Shown: piece by piece, positions 47,212 to 57,226 of the stretch | Layout of the letters: each line of letters opens with the position of its first letter | Position numbering within the stretch: the first letter of the stretch is position 1 | From: an uncultured Thermanaerothrix sp. | GTDB lineage: Bacteria > Chloroflexota > Anaerolineae > Anaerolineales > Anaerolineaceae | DNA length: 64,000 nt | Direction: 5' to 3' | NCBI RefSeq assembly: GCF_938028735.1 | Contig: NZ_CALIMF010000007.1 | Span: 1 to 64,000, forward strand | Notes under the pieces: model-generated | Database searches by the model: none | What the model was told of the DNA's origin: nothing | Seen by the model: only the letters and a program-made list of their open reading frames with translations | Program-made: the position numbers and the translations under genes

Positions 47212-48710
47212 TGGGCGATTATTTGGTGCTGTTTCCTCTTATTGTGCCGCTTTTCTTTGCAATTCTATCGCTGTTTGCCTGGCGGGCAATCACCTGGCAG
47301 CGGGTGTTGGCTGTAGCAGGGACACTGATTCTTTTCTCCAGTGGCCTTGCCCTGCTGGACGTTGTCACGCGTGAAGGGATTCGTACCGTCCAGATTGGTA
47401 ACTGGCCACCCCCCTATGGAATCTCGCTGGTGGTGGATGCTTTTAGTGCGCTCATGGTCGTCATTGCGGGGGGATTGGCTGTTCTGATCGCTATTTTCTC
47501 CCTGGGCAGCATGGATGAAGCTCGTTTGCGGTATGGCTTTTATCCACTCTTCTTTGTGCTTTTGATGGGAGTGTGTGGGGCTTTTATCACTGGGGATATC
47601 TTCAACCTCTATGTGTGGTTTGAGGTGATGTTGATGGCCTCATTTGTATTAATTGCTCTGGGGGGCGAACGTGCCCAATTGGAAGGGGCGTTGAAGTATG
47701 TGATTTTGAACCTGTTGTCCTCGGCTTTGTTTCTCTCCGCCACCGCCGTCCTTTATAGCCTCACTGGCACGCTCAACATGGCAGATTTGTCCATCCGTCT
47801 GCGCACTACAATTGCACCGGATTTGGTGACCACCGTGGCAGTCATGTACTTGATCGCTTTCAGTATCAAGGCGGCTGTATTTCCCTTGTTCTTCTGGCTG
47901 CCGGCATCTTATCACACCCCGCCAGTGACGGTAACGGCGTTGTTTTCGGGTTTGCTGACCAAGGTGGGGGTTTATGCGTTGATACGGGTTTTCACGCTGC
48001 TCTTTCTGGCAGATGTGGCTTTCACTCATACCCTTATTTTGGTGCTAGGGGGCTTTACTATGGTCACTGGTGTGCTAGGAGCGGCTGCGCAGTATGATAT
48101 CCGGCGCTTGCTCTCATTCCACATTATCAGCCAGATTGGTTATTTGCTCATGGGGTTGGGCCTTTTCAGTCAACCTGCCCTGGCGGCAACGCTCTATTTC
48201 ATGGCTCATGTGATCATTGCTAAGGCTGTATTGTTCCTGATCGCCGAGGTCATGTACCGCATGGGAGGCTCATTTGATCTGCGCCATCTGGGTGGGTTTT
48301 ATCAGGCTTATCCTTGGCTGGCTTTAGGTTTTCTGCTGCCGGCGCTTTCACTGGCGGGTATTCCGCCACTCTCGGGCTTTTTTGGAAAACTGGCGCTGGT
48401 ACAGGCAGGGTTGGCTCAGGGACAGTTTGGGATTGTCAGTGTTTCGTTGGCCGTTAGCTTGCTCACACTTTTCTCGATGACCAAGATTTGGAATGAGGGA
48501 TTCTGGAAACCGGCCCCAAAGGAATTACGGCCTTTGTCCGGTTCTATGGGACAGCGTGTGGCGCTAATCCTACCCATTGCGCTGATGGGATTGATCACGT
48601 TGGGCTTAGGGCTGGGGGCGGAGCCGGTCTATGCCTTTGCTGAGCAAGCTGCAGCCCAATTGTTGGATCCTGGTGCCTACGTGGCGGCGGTTATTGGAGG
48701 ATTACCATGA
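47208..48710 (+). CDS. mrpD: Na+/H+ antiporter subunit D (MnhD/MrpD, NuoN-like)
   Basis: [28 protein letters not shown]...[45 protein letters not shown]. Confidence 0.95.
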   Translation: MMGDYLVLFPLIVPLFFAILSLFAWRAITWQRVLAVAGTLILFSSGLALLDVVTREGIRTVQIGNWPPPYGISLVVDAFSALMVVIAGGLAVLIAIFSLGSMDEARLRYGFYPLFFVLLMGVCGAFITGDIFNLYVWFEVMLMASFVLIALGGERAQLEGALKYVILNLLSSALFLSATAVLYSLTGTLNMADLSIRLRTTIAPDLVTTVAVMYLIAFSIKAAVFPLFFWLPASYHTPPVTVTALFSGLLTKVGVYALIRVFTLLFLADVAFTHTLILVLGGFTMVTGVLGAAAQYDIRRLLSFHIISQIGYLLMGLGLFSQPALAATLYFMAHVIIAKAVLFLIAEVMYRMGGSFDLRHLGGFYQAYPWLALGFLLPALSLAGIPPLSGFFGKLALVQAGLAQGQFGIVSVSLAVSLLTLFSMTKIWNEGFWKPAPKELRPLSGSMGQRVALILPIALMGLITLGLGLGAEPVYAFAEQAAAQLLDPGAYVAAVIGGLP

Positions 48711-49186
48711 ACCTGCTCCTGTTAAACGTGCTGCTGGCTCTGGCTTGGGCAGCCTTGATGGGACAATTCGATCTTCCCAATCTGATTTTTGGGTTTGTGT
48801 TGGGGTACTTTGCTTTGTGGCTGACCGCCCGGCACATTGGCCCCAATTATTTTCGCAAAGTACCCTTAAGCCTTGTGTTCTTGGGATTTTATCTGCGGGA
48901 ACTGGTGTTAGCAAACTTGCGGGTGGCGCGAATGATCCTTTCGCGAGATCTTAAAAAGCTTCTACGTCCGGCCATTGTGGCGGTACCTTTGGACTTGCAC
49001 CATCGCTCGGCAGTGGTGTTCCTTGCTAATATGCTTACCCTAACGCCGGGGACCCTTTCTGTGGATGTCTCCAATGATTTGAGGACACTCTTTCTACATA
49101 CCCTTGTCCTTGAGAGCCCCGAGATTACGCGTCGCGAAATCAAAGAGGGTTACGAACGTCGCATCAAGGAGTTGTTTGAGACATGA
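48707..49186 (+). CDS. mrpE: Na+/H+ antiporter subunit E (MnhE/MrpE)
   Basis: NVLLALAWAALMGQFDLPNLIFGFVLGY...LTLTPGTLSVDVSNDLRTLFLHTL. Confidence 0.93.
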   Translation: MNLLLLNVLLALAWAALMGQFDLPNLIFGFVLGYFALWLTARHIGPNYFRKVPLSLVFLGFYLRELVLANLRVARMILSRDLKKLLRPAIVAVPLDLHHRSAVVFLANMLTLTPGTLSVDVSNDLRTLFLHTLVLESPEITRREIKEGYERRIKELFET

Positions 49187-49446
49187 GCCTGACACTGGTT
49201 GCATTGATGATCCTCTCGGTTCTGACCGCTGGCATGATATTGACGTTTGTTCGCCTGCTGCGCGGTCCTAGTCTACCGGATCGTATTGTTGCCCTGGACT
49301 TAATAGTGACACTTTTGATTGGCATCATTGCCACTTATGCTATTCTCAATAATCAACCTGCCTTCCTGGATGTGGCAATTATCCTGGCATTGGTTTCGTT
49401 TCTAGGAACGGTGGCTTTTGCCTATTACATTGAGCGGAGGGTATGA
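49183..49446 (+). CDS. mrpF: Na+/H+ antiporter subunit F (MnhF/MrpF)
   Basis: MILTFVRLLRGPSLPDRIVALDLIVTLLIGIIATYAI...AIILALVSFLGTVAFAYYIERR. Confidence 0.93.
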   Translation: MSLTLVALMILSVLTAGMILTFVRLLRGPSLPDRIVALDLIVTLLIGIIATYAILNNQPAFLDVAIILALVSFLGTVAFAYYIERRV

Positions 49447-49862
49447 TGGGAAGCGAGCTCCTTGTAGACGTGCTCATGGTGGGGGGAGCGGTGTTCATGT
49501 TTCTGGCAAGTTTGGGGGTTTTGCGCATGCCAGATCTCTACACACGCATGTCGGCCACCTCCAAAGCCGCCACCTTGGGGAGCGGCCTGGTCATGCTAGC
49601 CGCTGCTGTTTATTTCAACGAATTTAGCATTACCGTGCGCGTGTTGGCCATCATTGTTTTCTTGCTGCTTACTGTGCCAGTGGCAGCCCATATGATCGCC
49701 CGCGCTGCTTATTTCGATGGTGTCCCCTTGTGGGAAGGTACAGTGTTGGATGAACTGCGCGGGCACTACAGCCGCGTGGATCATCGTCTGGTAAGTGAGA
49801 TTGTTCCCCCCACAGAAGCGGTTGTCCCCGAAGGAGAAGAGGGGGATGACTTTACCGCCTGA
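49443..49862 (+). CDS. mrpG: Na+/H+ antiporter subunit G (MnhG/MrpG)
   Basis: VLMVGGAVFMFLASLGVLRMPDLYTRMSATSKAATLGSGLVMLAAAVYF...AHMIARAAYFDGVPLWEGTVLDEL. Confidence 0.93.
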   Translation: MMGSELLVDVLMVGGAVFMFLASLGVLRMPDLYTRMSATSKAATLGSGLVMLAAAVYFNEFSITVRVLAIIVFLLLTVPVAAHMIARAAYFDGVPLWEGTVLDELRGHYSRVDHRLVSEIVPPTEAVVPEGEEGDDFTA

Positions 49863-49873
49863 GACGCGGCTGC

Positions 49874-51760
49874 TTAGAAGCTGAAAAGCACATGCTCTTT
49901 TAGGAAGACTTCTACGGTTTGTAAATAATCGGTCAGGGTTTCGGCCTTGCGAAAACCGTGTCCCTCACCCGGGTAGAGACGATAAACGCAGGGCACCCCA
50001 CGGCGCCGTAGCACCTCAACAATGGTTTCGGATTGATTAGGGGGCACAACACGATCCTCGGCGCCTTGGAAAACTGCCAGCGGGTTCTGTATCTGATCTG
50101 CGTAGTAAATGGGAGAGCGTTCGCGGTAGGCTTGCGCGGCCTGTGGGAGGGGGCCGATCAGGGTATCGGTATAGTGGGACTCAAACTTGTGCGTTTCCAT
50201 GGCCAGGGTGAAGAGGTTGCTTACGCCGAAGAGGCAAATCCCAGCGCGGTAGCGTTCAGGATGCCGCGCCAGGACATTGAGCACGGTGTACCCGCCAGCA
50301 CTGCCCCCCCGAATAATCAGCCGCCGCCCATCTGCCAGACCCTCGGCTTCTAAAAGATTGGCTAACGCGACTGCATCTTCGACGTCGCTCACTCCCCAGC
50401 GGCCGCGGAGGGCATCTTGATAGGTGCGTCCGTACCCACTGCTTCCCCGGTAATTGAGTTCCGCCCAAGCATAACCGCGCGAGGTGAAGTAGGCAATCTC
50501 GGGGTTATAACGGACGTAAGCCACCGAGGTGGGGCCGCCATGGACGTTGACAATGGCAGGGGGGTGTCCTTCCCCGCGGGCGTGCGGGTGCGTGGGGGGA
50601 TAGTACCATGCGTGTACGGCTAGACCATCTTCGGCCTGCCAGGTTAGGGGCTGAGGGCGTGCCAAGTAAGAGGGGGGTAGGTGCTCGCTATCGCTGTGGG
50701 CTACAACGTGCCATCCTTGCCCATCCCAGCGAAGGATGCGGTCGGGAAGATGGGGGGCGGAAGCCAGTACGGCAATCTCCTCGCGAGAAGGGGAGACTGC
50801 AAGTTGCGCCAGCCAGGTGTAGGGGGATGTATCTATCGGATGAGAGCGCCCGCTCTCGACTTCTACCCACCATAATGTTGCTTGGCCGCCGTAATTACGT
50901 AGATAGTACACTCGCTGTCCACCGGGGCTCCACCCAACCGAGCGCATGCCCTGCACCCAAGCGGGGTAGCGCAGAAGGACCCCCTCGCCCTCTACTAGCA
51001 CACGGCGCTGGCGGGTTTCCAGGTCTAGCAGAATCAACTGATCCCAATCCCCGTGGTTGGTAATATAAGTCAGAAAGCGACCATCCGGTGAAAACAATGG
51101 GTGGGTAACGGTTATTTGGCCATCTCCAGCCAAAACCTCAGTGTGTTTCACTTGAGGAGGAGTGCCTTCTAGAGTACCAATTTTTAGCCAAGTAGCTTCC
51201 CAGGGCATGTTGGGGTGATACCACTCCACCCACGCCAGCATTTGACCACTGGGATGCCAGGCGGGTTGCATGTAAAAATCTGCGCCCTGGACAAGTTTAA
51301 CCGGCCACAGACTCCCCTGCAGATCAACCAGGGCAAGAAGATCTGTTTGATGATCCGTCCAGACATAGGCCACCCACTGCCCATCAGGGGAGATGACAGG
51401 AGCCGCCGCATACCCGAAAGCAGGTGTTAGGGGTTGGGGGGCTTGATGGTGTAAGCCGCAGCGATAGAGGCGCCCTTGCTTCTCCGCAAAGATAATCTGA
51501 TCTTTCCAGGTGGTGAATTCGCCTCCACCATAGCCCACACCCCCGCGTACCCATTGCTCTGGGGTCAAATCACGTCTGGCACCTCCCACAGAGGCGGTTA
51601 CCAGAATTCCCTGGCCGTTGGGTCGCCCCTCTAACCAGATCAGGTGCTGACCATCTCCACTCCATTGCACGTCATCCAGGCGTAGGCGGTAGGCCAGAAA
51701 GGTGCCTGTTACCGGGCTGGGCCACAATCCGAAGGGTAAAATGGGCAATTTCTCGCTCAT
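49874..51760 (-). CDS. S9-family prolyl oligopeptidase-like peptidase
   Basis: WD40-like N-domain (VQWSGDGQHLIWLEGR, ISPDGQWVAYVWTD); RLIIRGGSAGGYTVLNVLA (GxSxG-type), VFQGAEDRVVPPNQSE, YPGEGHGFRKAE. Confidence 0.93.
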   Translation of the reverse strand: MSEKLPILPFGLWPSPVTGTFLAYRLRLDDVQWSGDGQHLIWLEGRPNGQGILVTASVGGARRDLTPEQWVRGGVGYGGGEFTTWKDQIIFAEKQGRLYRCGLHHQAPQPLTPAFGYAAAPVISPDGQWVAYVWTDHQTDLLALVDLQGSLWPVKLVQGADFYMQPAWHPSGQMLAWVEWYHPNMPWEATWLKIGTLEGTPPQVKHTEVLAGDGQITVTHPLFSPDGRFLTYITNHGDWDQLILLDLETRQRRVLVEGEGVLLRYPAWVQGMRSVGWSPGGQRVYYLRNYGGQATLWWVEVESGRSHPIDTSPYTWLAQLAVSPSREEIAVLASAPHLPDRILRWDGQGWHVVAHSDSEHLPPSYLARPQPLTWQAEDGLAVHAWYYPPTHPHARGEGHPPAIVNVHGGPTSVAYVRYNPEIAYFTSRGYAWAELNYRGSSGYGRTYQDALRGRWGVSDVEDAVALANLLEAEGLADGRRLIIRGGSAGGYTVLNVLARHPERYRAGICLFGVSNLFTLAMETHKFESHYTDTLIGPLPQAAQAYRERSPIYYADQIQNPLAVFQGAEDRVVPPNQSETIVEVLRRRGVPCVYRLYPGEGHGFRKAETLTDYLQTVEVFLKEHVLFSF

Positions 51761-51799
51761 GGTCGTACTACCTTTACAAAGGGGAAATCAGATCGGCAA

Positions 51800-52132
51800 T
51801 CAAGCATCAAGGTGGGGCGAGAAAATTTCCAACAATCTAGGATAGGGCTGAAAGCCATTAATGCGTCCGCGCGGTTCGCCATTCTGGAAGAGGATGACCG
51901 TGGGTACACTTAGAATCTGGTAGCGGAAAGCCAGGTCGGGGTTATCGTCTACGTCTACTTTGTAACACTGCACGCGATTACCGAGCATCTCGGCTAGTTT
52001 GTGCAGTTCAGGCTCTAGCCGCCGGCAGGGGCCGCACCAAACGGCGCTGAATTCGACCAGAACAGGTAAAGGTGAGGATAAGACTTTGTCCTCAAAGTCA
52101 ATTTCGTGAATAACGGGGAAAGACTCGCTCAT
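51800..52132 (-). CDS. Thioredoxin
   Basis: LVEFSAVWCGPCRRLEPELHKLAEMLGNRVQCYKVDVDDNPDLAFRYQILSVPTVILFQNGE. Confidence 0.93.
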   Translation of the reverse strand: MSESFPVIHEIDFEDKVLSSPLPVLVEFSAVWCGPCRRLEPELHKLAEMLGNRVQCYKVDVDDNPDLAFRYQILSVPTVILFQNGEPRGRINGFQPYPRLLEIFSPHLDA

Positions 52133-52286
52133 TTCTGTTTTGCTCCCACATGAGTTAGGGGTAACACTTTCAAGTATAGTCGATTCCTCTCACCCTGAGC
52201 AGGTTTTATAGATATAATTAGAACAACTCCTTGTCGATACAACTACACCCAAAAGTTCAAAAACTGCTCAGGAAGGAGAAAAAGGC

Positions 52287-53240
52287 ATGATTGTCACGAC
52301 GAAGAAATTATTTGAGGCCGCTTATGGCAAATATGCTATCGGTGCCTACAACATCAATAACCTTGAACAGGCTATGGGGCTGTTCCGCGGGAACATCGAA
52401 AGTCAGGCTCCGTTCATTATTCAGATCAGCAAGGGGGCTCGGTCTTACACTCATAAGTCCATGCTAGAAGCTATTATTCGTGCTGCGGATGCCCTTTTCC
52501 CCGAGGCGATTTTTGCGGTGCATCTGGATCATGGGGATGAGGAAACCTGTTACGATGCAATCAACAGCGGTTTCTACTCCTCAGTGATGATTGACGCCAG
52601 TCATGAGGATTTTGAGACCAACGTAGCCATCACGCGGCGTGTGGTCGAGGCGGCACATGCCAAAGGGGTGGTGGTTGAAGCGGAGTTGGGCCAGTTAGGG
52701 GGTGTTGAGGAACATGTGGCGGTGGACGAGGCCGGGGCGAAATTGACTGATCCCGACAAGGCGAAAGAGTTCGTGGAGCGCACCGGGTGTGATTCCCTAG
52801 CCGTGGCGATCGGCACCAGCCACGGGGCGTATAAATTCTCGGGGGCCCAAACTTTGCGTTTTGATGTGTTGGCCGAGATCCAGAGACGCCTGCCCGGTTT
52901 TCCGCTGGTACTGCATGGTGCCAGTTCGATCCCGCAGGAGGAAGTGGAGCGGATCAACGCCGCTGGCGGCAACCTCAAGGGCGCCAAGGGGGTGGATGAG
53001 GATCTTTTCAAGCGCGCTGCTGAGTTGGGGGTAACCAAGGTCAATATTGATACTGATGGGCGTCTGGTGTGGGTACGTGTGCACCGCGAATATCTGAAAG
53101 AGCATCCTGAGACAGTGGATTTCCGCCCAATTGGGAAGTTGTTTATGGCGGAATACGCAAAAATGATTGCTCATAAGAATGAGAAATTGGGGAGTGCCGG
53201 GAAGTTACCGGAGATTCGCAAGTTGTTGGGGCTGGATTGA
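52287..53240 (+). CDS. fba: Class II fructose-bisphosphate aldolase
   Basis: AVHLDHGDEETCYDAINSGFYSSVMIDASHEDFETN, VEAELGQLGGVEEHV, FPLVLHGASSIPQE, GVTKVNIDTDGRLVW. Confidence 0.93.
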   Translation: MIVTTKKLFEAAYGKYAIGAYNINNLEQAMGLFRGNIESQAPFIIQISKGARSYTHKSMLEAIIRAADALFPEAIFAVHLDHGDEETCYDAINSGFYSSVMIDASHEDFETNVAITRRVVEAAHAKGVVVEAELGQLGGVEEHVAVDEAGAKLTDPDKAKEFVERTGCDSLAVAIGTSHGAYKFSGAQTLRFDVLAEIQRRLPGFPLVLHGASSIPQEEVERINAAGGNLKGAKGVDEDLFKRAAELGVTKVNIDTDGRLVWVRVHREYLKEHPETVDFRPIGKLFMAEYAKMIAHKNEKLGSAGKLPEIRKLLGLD

Positions 53241-53273
53241 TTTTTGGGTCAATGGATAGACAAAGCCCAGATG

Positions 53274-53310
53274 ACACATGGCGGGCTGCACGGCCCGCCA
53301 TGTGTTTTTA
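53274..53310 (+). terminator. Rho-independent terminator downstream of fba (possibly bidirectional)
   Basis: Perfect 13-bp stem ACACATGGCGGGC / GCCCGCCATGTGT with 6-nt loop and T5 tail. Confidence 0.88.
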
Positions 53311-53332
53311 CTTGCTACAATTTGGGTTGGGC

Positions 53333-54163
53333 TCAGGCTAGGCTAAGGGATTTGAAGGCTTCGACCTGAGAACGGATGGCGCGTTCGACCGGCAGGCGCT
53401 CAATACTGGAGGCACCGAAGAAGCCAACCACGCCAGGCATGCGTTTGAGAGCCACCCCGACATTGTCAGGTTCATCAAACGGGCCGCCATGACAGATCAC
53501 CATGATGTCTTTGCGCACTTTGCGCCCGGCTTCGGCCATGCGCATGGTGCGATCAATGGCCTCATCCAGGCTCAGCGCCACTCCAGCTCCAATGCTGCCT
53601 GAAGTAGTCAAACCCACGTGGGCAACTAAAATATCCGCGCCGACTTCGGCCATGGCTTTAGCTTGGTCTTCGTCAAAGACATAGGGTGAGGTGAAAAGAT
53701 CCATTTCATGGGCCAATTTGATCATGGCAATTTCTTTATCGTAGCCCATGCCGGTGGCCTCCAGGTTGGCGCGGAAGTTGCCATCAATCAAGCCTACGGT
53801 GGGGAAGTTTTGCACGCCTGAAAAACCAATCTCTTTCAGTTGCTTAAGGAAGACTGGCATCAGGCGGAAGGGATCCGTGCCGCAAACGCCGGCCAACACC
53901 GGGGTGTTCTTGACCACTGGCAGCACTTCTGAAGCCATCTCCACTACAATGGCGTTGGCGTCCCCATAAGGCATCAGACCGGCCAATGAACCGCGCCCAG
54001 CCATGCGGTAACGCCCAGAGTTATAAATGATGATGAGGTCGGCGCCGCCAGCCTCAGCGAACTTGGCCGAAATACCGGTGCCGGCGCCGCAGCCCACAAT
54101 GGGACGCCCGGCCTTAACTTGGGCTTCTAAGCGATTTAGAATTTCTTGACGTGTGAAGGCCAT
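53333..54163 (-). CDS. Phosphoenolpyruvate hydrolase-family TIM-barrel protein (Tm-1 C-terminal-domain homolog)
   Basis: [55 protein letters not shown]...[39 protein letters not shown]. Confidence 0.88.
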   Translation of the reverse strand: MAFTRQEILNRLEAQVKAGRPIVGCGAGTGISAKFAEAGGADLIIIYNSGRYRMAGRGSLAGLMPYGDANAIVVEMASEVLPVVKNTPVLAGVCGTDPFRLMPVFLKQLKEIGFSGVQNFPTVGLIDGNFRANLEATGMGYDKEIAMIKLAHEMDLFTSPYVFDEDQAKAMAEVGADILVAHVGLTTSGSIGAGVALSLDEAIDRTMRMAEAGRKVRKDIMVICHGGPFDEPDNVGVALKRMPGVVGFFGASSIERLPVERAIRSQVEAFKSLSLA

Positions 54164-54189
54164 AACACTTCCCTCCCTTCCTTGGTAGA

Positions 54190-55416
54190 TTATTGAGAGT
54201 GTTTGCGCAGCATCTCAAGCAGAGTTTCGGCCACCTTGCCCGAGAATTCAGGATCGTTAATGTTGTAGTCCAGTTCAATATAGGGGATATCCGGGCGCAG
54301 GTTGCGCTTGATAGCATCGAAGCACGCCCGATCTGCCTCCGGATCCCAGAATGCGCCGCCAGGGCTATCCAACATGGAGACTCCCTTGAGGGGGATGAGG
54401 ATTGCGACCGGACCTTTGGATTCATTGGCGGCGCGAGCGATCATTTCGCCAATTTTGATGTTCTCTTCGACATTGGTGCGCAACAGGGTGACGTTGGGGT
54501 TCCACTGATAGAGTTTGCGGTTGCGGTATTTTTCGGGCACCGTATCCATGCCCCAGAAATTGGCCATATCTACGCAGCCGGGCACCAGAACGGCCGGAAT
54601 ACCGGCACGTGCTGCCGCCAGGCAACGCTCCGGTCCGGCACTCAGTACGCCACCGCAGACTTCATCGGCCAGCTCGGTGGTGGTGATATCCAGTGAGCCG
54701 ACGGCGTAACCATCAGTGATTAGAGACTCCATTACCCGTCCACCAGTGCCGGTTGCATGGAAGACTAAGACCTCATATCCCTCCGCTTCCAGGATACTCT
54801 TGGCGTGATTGACGGCAGGTGTGGTGTTGCCAAACATGGAGGCCACGATGATAGGTTTTGCCTCGGCTGTTGAGGGCCGTTCCATCTTGACCATCCCGGC
54901 AATGGCGCCAGCAGCATTGGCGTAAATGACGCGGCTGATACGGTTAAGGCCCGCCACATCCACGATCGAGGGCATGAAGGTGATATCTTTTGTACCAGTG
55001 TAGGCTGAAACATCCCCACCCCCAACTGTGGAGACCATGACCTTGGGCACACCGATGGGCAGTGCACGCATCGCCGTTGTGGCGATGGATGTGCCGCCGC
55101 TGCCTCCCATACTGATGATGCCATCCAATTTGCCTTCATCGTAAAGTCGGCGTACTACTATTGCCAACCCCTCGGCCATGATACGCATGGCTTCATCCTT
55201 GTGTTCGCCGGTGGCAAGGTAGGCGATATCACCTCCGCCGGCCTCGGCGACTTCGGCACGGGTGACATCGGGTGGGAAGGCAGGCTCACCCATGACCCCG
55301 AAATCAACGACCAGGGTCTTAACGCCCTCCCGCTCAATTAACTCTTTGAGGTAGGCAAAATCTGGCCCTTTAGTGTCCAGGGCACCGGCAATAACGACAG
55401 TTTTAGTCATATACAC
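54190..55416 (-). CDS. UPF0261/Tm-1-like ATP-binding domain protein
   Basis: [45 protein letters not shown]...[63 protein letters not shown]. Confidence 0.92.
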   Translation of the reverse strand: MYMTKTVVIAGALDTKGPDFAYLKELIEREGVKTLVVDFGVMGEPAFPPDVTRAEVAEAGGGDIAYLATGEHKDEAMRIMAEGLAIVVRRLYDEGKLDGIISMGGSGGTSIATTAMRALPIGVPKVMVSTVGGGDVSAYTGTKDITFMPSIVDVAGLNRISRVIYANAAGAIAGMVKMERPSTAEAKPIIVASMFGNTTPAVNHAKSILEAEGYEVLVFHATGTGGRVMESLITDGYAVGSLDITTTELADEVCGGVLSAGPERCLAAARAGIPAVLVPGCVDMANFWGMDTVPEKYRNRKLYQWNPNVTLLRTNVEENIKIGEMIARAANESKGPVAILIPLKGVSMLDSPGGAFWDPEADRACFDAIKRNLRPDIPYIELDYNINDPEFSGKVAETLLEMLRKHSQ

Positions 55417-55480
55417 CTCCTTCCTGCTTGATGGATTTATTTGAGTTTACGAGAGGGTTTTTCGTTGCGCGCTACTCAGT

Positions 55481-55879
55481 TTACGGTAGCTCACCGGATG
55501 GCAGAATACGGCAATCCGGAAGTTCCCGAAGGGCAATCTCTGGGCCCGGAGGGGCGTAAATGGCGATGAGTTTTAACGTTTCCCAGCCTGTATTCAGGGT
55601 ACTGTGATTAACCCCTTCGGGGATGAAAACCATCATTCCTGGACGCAGTTCCATCTTCTCATCTGCCACAGTTTGCTGCCCGTAACCCGAGATGACGTAA
55701 AGGATTTCCTCAGTGCCTGGGTGATTGTGAGTCATATGACCTTTTCCCGGGGCCAGCAATACCACCCCGGCACTGAATTTTTGCGCTCCTGTTACATTTG
55801 GTGCGCTCATCCACTTGATTAGGCCCCAGTCAAACGCTTGGGTTTCCACATCTTCAGGTGAGATAAAGAATCGGCCCAT
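55481..55879 (-). CDS. Cupin-domain protein
   Basis: VVLLAPGKGHMTHNHPGTEEILYVISGYGQQTV...MELRPGMMVFIPEGVNHSTLNTG. Confidence 0.88.
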   Translation of the reverse strand: MGRFFISPEDVETQAFDWGLIKWMSAPNVTGAQKFSAGVVLLAPGKGHMTHNHPGTEEILYVISGYGQQTVADEKMELRPGMMVFIPEGVNHSTLNTGWETLKLIAIYAPPGPEIALRELPDCRILPSGELP

Positions 55880-55913
55880 TTTGTTTTCTCCCTCACTTCC
55901 TAGGACTCTAGGA

Positions 55914-56468
55914 TCAGGACTTTACTTCTTTGGGAAAAGTGATCCAAACATTGAAAACACCTAATAGTACGCCGAACACCGCCATCAGCGACGCCCAGAC
56001 ACCTGCCCATACTGTGTTCCAAGGCGTAGCAGCAATGTCTGGGTAGGATCCGCTGAAGTAAACTGCTAGGCACATTGTAATACCATTAAAGAAGGCTAAG
56101 GATCCCTCTTGGAAAACTTTTGCCCAACGCATGGAATAGACCATGAAAGCTACTCCGGCTGAGAGGATAATCCCTAGTGCTAAGTCGCCTGGGACAAGCA
56201 CAGAGGGCAGGAACTGGAAGAATTGGACCAGCAGCAGAGTGATCCCAGTGACAATGGCGCCATAGGTGTAGCTTGGTAAGATAATTTTTATTGCGCTAGG
56301 TTTCGCGCCATACTGAAAATATTCGGCCCAAACAATAAAGGCCACCCATAAGGTGAAGCTCCATTTCCCTAGCCAAAGTCCAAAAGGAATTGCTACAAGG
56401 ACAGTAACTCCAACGGCTAACCACAGAGGTATAGTTTCTTTGACCCTTACAGTGGTTTGTGTGCTCAT
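55914..56468 (-). CDS. DUF1097-family membrane protein
   Basis: Five-to-six TM; IPFGLWLGKWSFTLWVAFIVWAEYFQYGAKPSAIKIILPSYTYGAIVTG...YFSGSYPDIAATPWNTVWAGVWASLMAVFGVLLG. Confidence 0.75.
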   Translation of the reverse strand: MSTQTTVRVKETIPLWLAVGVTVLVAIPFGLWLGKWSFTLWVAFIVWAEYFQYGAKPSAIKIILPSYTYGAIVTGITLLLVQFFQFLPSVLVPGDLALGIILSAGVAFMVYSMRWAKVFQEGSLAFFNGITMCLAVYFSGSYPDIAATPWNTVWAGVWASLMAVFGVLLGVFNVWITFPKEVKS

Positions 56469-56581
56469 AACTCCTCCTTTTTAGAAAGTTGATCTTCTGT
56501 AAAATAAAGATAATGATAAATTCTCCTCACTACATGAGGCATGCGTACTATCTTAAAGTAGTCTGGGGTTCTAGTGTCCGA

Positions 56582-57223
56582 CTAATCTATGTGGACTAGT
56601 TCTCTTTCAATCGCGATTCTTACTGCTTCAATGCGATTTTTTACCCCCAATTTTCCCAGAATGTTGCTAATGTGGTTTTTAACAGTAAACTTGCTAATTT
56701 TTAGTCTCTCGGCGATAGCATTATTATTCAGCCCCGCTACCATCAATTCGAGAATCTCGTATTCGCGTGGTGTTAGAGGCTCTATTAAGTCTTTTCTACG
56801 AGGCATTTGCATGATCTTGAGCAGTGAGGATGCAACTTCTGGTGAAAAAGTTTGTAAACCAAGATGGGTTGAGCGAATGGCATCAGCGAGTTCTTGCGCC
56901 GAAACGTTTTTTAGCAGGTAACTTGTTGCTCCTGCTTCGAGAGCCCCTTTTATTAGGTCTTCTTCCCCAAACGAAGAAAGAGCGATCAACCGAATGTTGG
57001 GCTGGGCCCGATGAATGTGTTGGATTGCTGTGATCCCATCCATTTCGGGCATTAGCAAATCCATAAGCACGACATCGGGCTCAAGTCGAAGACATAATTC
57101 TATCGCTTCTTTGCCGGAAGAGGCCTCTCCTACTAGTTCAAACTCAGGAAATGCTTTCAAAAACGAGGTTAGCCCCTCTCGTAACATGTCATGATCGTCC
57201 ACAATTAAGACCCGAATCTTCAT
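56582..57223 (-). CDS. NarL/FixJ-family response regulator with LuxR HTH
   Basis: RVLIVDDHDMLREGLTSFL, DVVLMDLLMPEMDGI, LTPREYEILELMVAGLNNNAIAERLKISKFTVKNHISNILGKLGV. Confidence 0.95.
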   Translation of the reverse strand: MKIRVLIVDDHDMLREGLTSFLKAFPEFELVGEASSGKEAIELCLRLEPDVVLMDLLMPEMDGITAIQHIHRAQPNIRLIALSSFGEEDLIKGALEAGATSYLLKNVSAQELADAIRSTHLGLQTFSPEVASSLLKIMQMPRRKDLIEPLTPREYEILELMVAGLNNNAIAERLKISKFTVKNHISNILGKLGVKNRIEAVRIAIERELVHID

Positions 57224-57226
57224 TGT

